In this document: piece after piece, positions 62,214-64,000 of the stretch
How positions within the stretch are numbered: the stretch's first letter is position 1
Layout: each line of letters opens with the position of its first letter
From: Paramecium octaurelia
Taxonomy: Eukaryota; Ciliophora; Oligohymenophorea; Peniculida; Parameciidae
Reading direction: 5' to 3'
DNA: 64,000 nt
Assembly: GCA_905182995.1 (NCBI GenBank)
Contig: CAJJDP010000073.1
Location: 379,990-443,989, forward strand
Translations under genes and position numbers: made by a program
The notes under the pieces: model-generated
Databases searched by the model: none
Seen by the model: only the letters and a program-made list of their open reading frames with translations
Told to the model about the DNA's origin: nothing

Positions 62214-63894
62214 CCTGGCATTTGCTCCTTCTTTGGTTCCAACTTAATCATATCATCAATTCTCAAAATCGTTATAGCAGCCTCTGTTGCAAATCTATTC
62301 AATTACTTCCAATAATAATTACTTTAATGCTTTTATTTTACTGACTGTTGGTTCAAGCACTCCATGTCTAAGATTGTGTCTCACTTCCCCTTTAACCAAA
62401 TCCAAACCACTAAACTTGTATCCCTTCTCATCGACCTCCAATGATTGCGACTTACTGTGTAAAACCCTCAATTTACTGATTAAATCAATGGAATCCTTTG
62501 CTGCATTTGTGGCCAAGATCTTTGGAATTGAAGTCAAGGCTTCTGCAAATTCAGCAATAGCAATCTGCTCATTGGAATCCAACTTTCTTGAATAGTCATC
62601 CAAATAAATGCTCAATGCCATTTCAACTGCTCCACCACCAGCAACAACAGAACCTGATTCCAAAGTTCTCTTCACAACACACAAAGAGTCATGTAATGAT
62701 CTCTCAATTTCATCAGTCATCAATTCATTGGCACCTCTCACAATGATACTTGCTGATTATTCCTTCTTCATTCCCTTGAAGAATATGTAATCATTGTCTC
62801 CAATGGCTTCCTCATAAACTTCCTAAAATTGTATTGTCTTCTATTACCTCAGCCTCTCCCAAACAAGTGGGATCAAATGACTCTCCAGATTCCTCGTTGG
62901 CAAATGTTGTCACTACTTTAGCACCTGCAGCTTTGGCGATTCTTCTCAAATGATCCTTAGGAACTCTTCTTAAACCTATTGCACCTGCTTCAACTAAATA
63001 TTTATTGGCCAAGTCGTCCATTCCCTTTGAAGTCAAAATAACATTAGCTCCTGCTTATAACAACAATTGAATTCTCTCTTTCAAAACATCCATTTCCTTC
63101 TTTCTGATTTTCTCTAAATTGTTGGGATCATCAACCAATATTTAAACTCCCATTTACATCTTAAATTTATTCAAATTTATATCTAAACAGGCAATTTTAG
63201 CATTCTTAACTTTTGTTACCATTTATTATGATGCTCTTTATAATTAAATAACATATCCCTTTACTAATTCAGATTAATTTAATGATTAACCATGGCTTTT
63301 TACGACGTTAATGGATTGAATTGGATACTTAGCCTTACCAGAGACCAAACCTTAGGTCTTGACCAATCTAACTGCATCTACGGCCAACTTAGCAAAGATG
63401 TGACTTTCTGGACCAATCACCTTACTATTCATTGAAGTTTTGGCAGCATTTATTAATATTTCAGTATCGTCTTCGGTGATTTTGTGTACCAAATGAGATT
63501 GAATGTATTTTACTGCTTGTCTGGCTGCTAATTTGTATCCGGATATGATTGTTGTGGGATGAACTTTAATTTTAATTAATTCATTAGCGCGGCGAAGTAA
63601 TTCAGCTGCTAAAACAACAACCGAAGTGGTGCCATCTCCCACTTCTTTATCTTATAATTAACTCAACTCTACAATGACTTTGGCAGCTGGATGTTCAACT
63701 TCCAATTGTTTTAGAATAGTTGCTCCATCATTTGTAATTACAACATCTCCAATCTCATCAACGAGCATCTTATCAAGTCCTTGTGGTCCAAGACTTGTCT
63801 TGACAACATTTGCAATTGCCATGACGGCAGTTACATTACTTGTACGCACATCTTGACCTTGATCTCTTTCACCACGAATTCCCACTGCAGACAT
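62214..63894 (-). CDS. CCT1: T-complex chaperonin subunit CCT1 (TCP-1 alpha), about 545 aa
   Basis: Starts [20 protein letters not shown] at 63894 and ends [17 protein letters not shown] at the TGA complementary to 62214-62216. Diagnostic blocks: [60 protein letters not shown] (ATP site), [29 protein letters not shown] helix and [27 protein letters not shown] and the KTSM context indicate the alpha subunit. It is part of the cytosolic CCT ring that folds tubulin and actin. Small introns include a 28-nt one near 62315. About 105 bases remain to the window edge. Confidence 0.95.
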
Positions 63895-64000
63895 TTTAAT
63901 TAATTTTATAATTATTTGAATAATTCGAGAAAATTTAATGCGTCTTTTATAGTTCTATTTTAGATTCCCATTGTTGCAAAAAGTAATATAAGTTATAATT

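Overview
This window reads as macronuclear DNA of a Paramecium, most likely of the P. aurelia group. The sequence is AT-rich. Conserved proteins are only readable when TAA and TAG are translated as glutamine and TGA is the sole stop. Genes are packed on both strands with gaps of often 20-250 bases, and they are split by tiny GT...AG introns. Most introns I placed are 19-35 nt, many starting GTA and ending TAG. I saw no transposon, CRISPR array, rRNA or tRNA gene, and no telomeric repeat. The genes run through intact, as expected for a macronuclear rather than a germline chromosome.

Layout. 1-6 kb: pseudokinase-like protein, two unknown genes, and a PTB/hnRNP-L-type RNA-binding protein. 6-15 kb: an ATR-type checkpoint kinase, an Erv46/ERGIC3 cargo receptor, a two-domain cyclic-nucleotide-binding protein and an unknown gene. 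15-24 kb: a secreted H-lectin-like protein, a secreted CAP protein, several small coiled-coil or unknown genes, and ribosomal proteins uS11 and eL19. 24-34.6 kb: a Gln-rich coiled-coil protein, an ANKRD13-type ankyrin protein, a tubulin tyrosine ligase-like enzyme, a Na+/H+ exchanger, a Rab GTPase and ASCC2. 34.7-45.5 kb: mitochondrial Hsp60, an MSP/VAP-domain protein, ribosomal P1, a PSTAIRE CDK, a coiled-coil gene, a giant LRRC9-type protein and a secreted protein. 46-54 kb: a bZIP factor with a membrane segment, DNA polymerase X (lambda type), a four-helix membrane protein, a coiled-coil gene, a CLEC16A homologue and small or secreted proteins. 55-64 kb: CEP44 and EFCAB10 homologues, coiled-coil genes, a protein disulfide isomerase, an MFS transporter and CCT1.

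I find no operon-like functional cluster; this is a gene-dense housekeeping and ciliary/secretory neighbourhood. Cilium or basal-body candidates (TTLL, LRRC9, CEP44, EFCAB10) and DNA-damage proteins (ATR, polymerase X) recur, but are not adjacent. The most interesting signals are departures from family norms: a kinase without catalytic Asp, a CNB domain split by a coiled coil, a Rab with an altered NKxD box, an ASCC2 without a visible CUE domain, a probable membrane-tethered bZIP factor, a PDI whose first thioredoxin fold lacks CxxC, and a short ATR. Function calls rest on motif recognition by eye. Exon boundaries were checked by frame consistency only and are approximate where stated.
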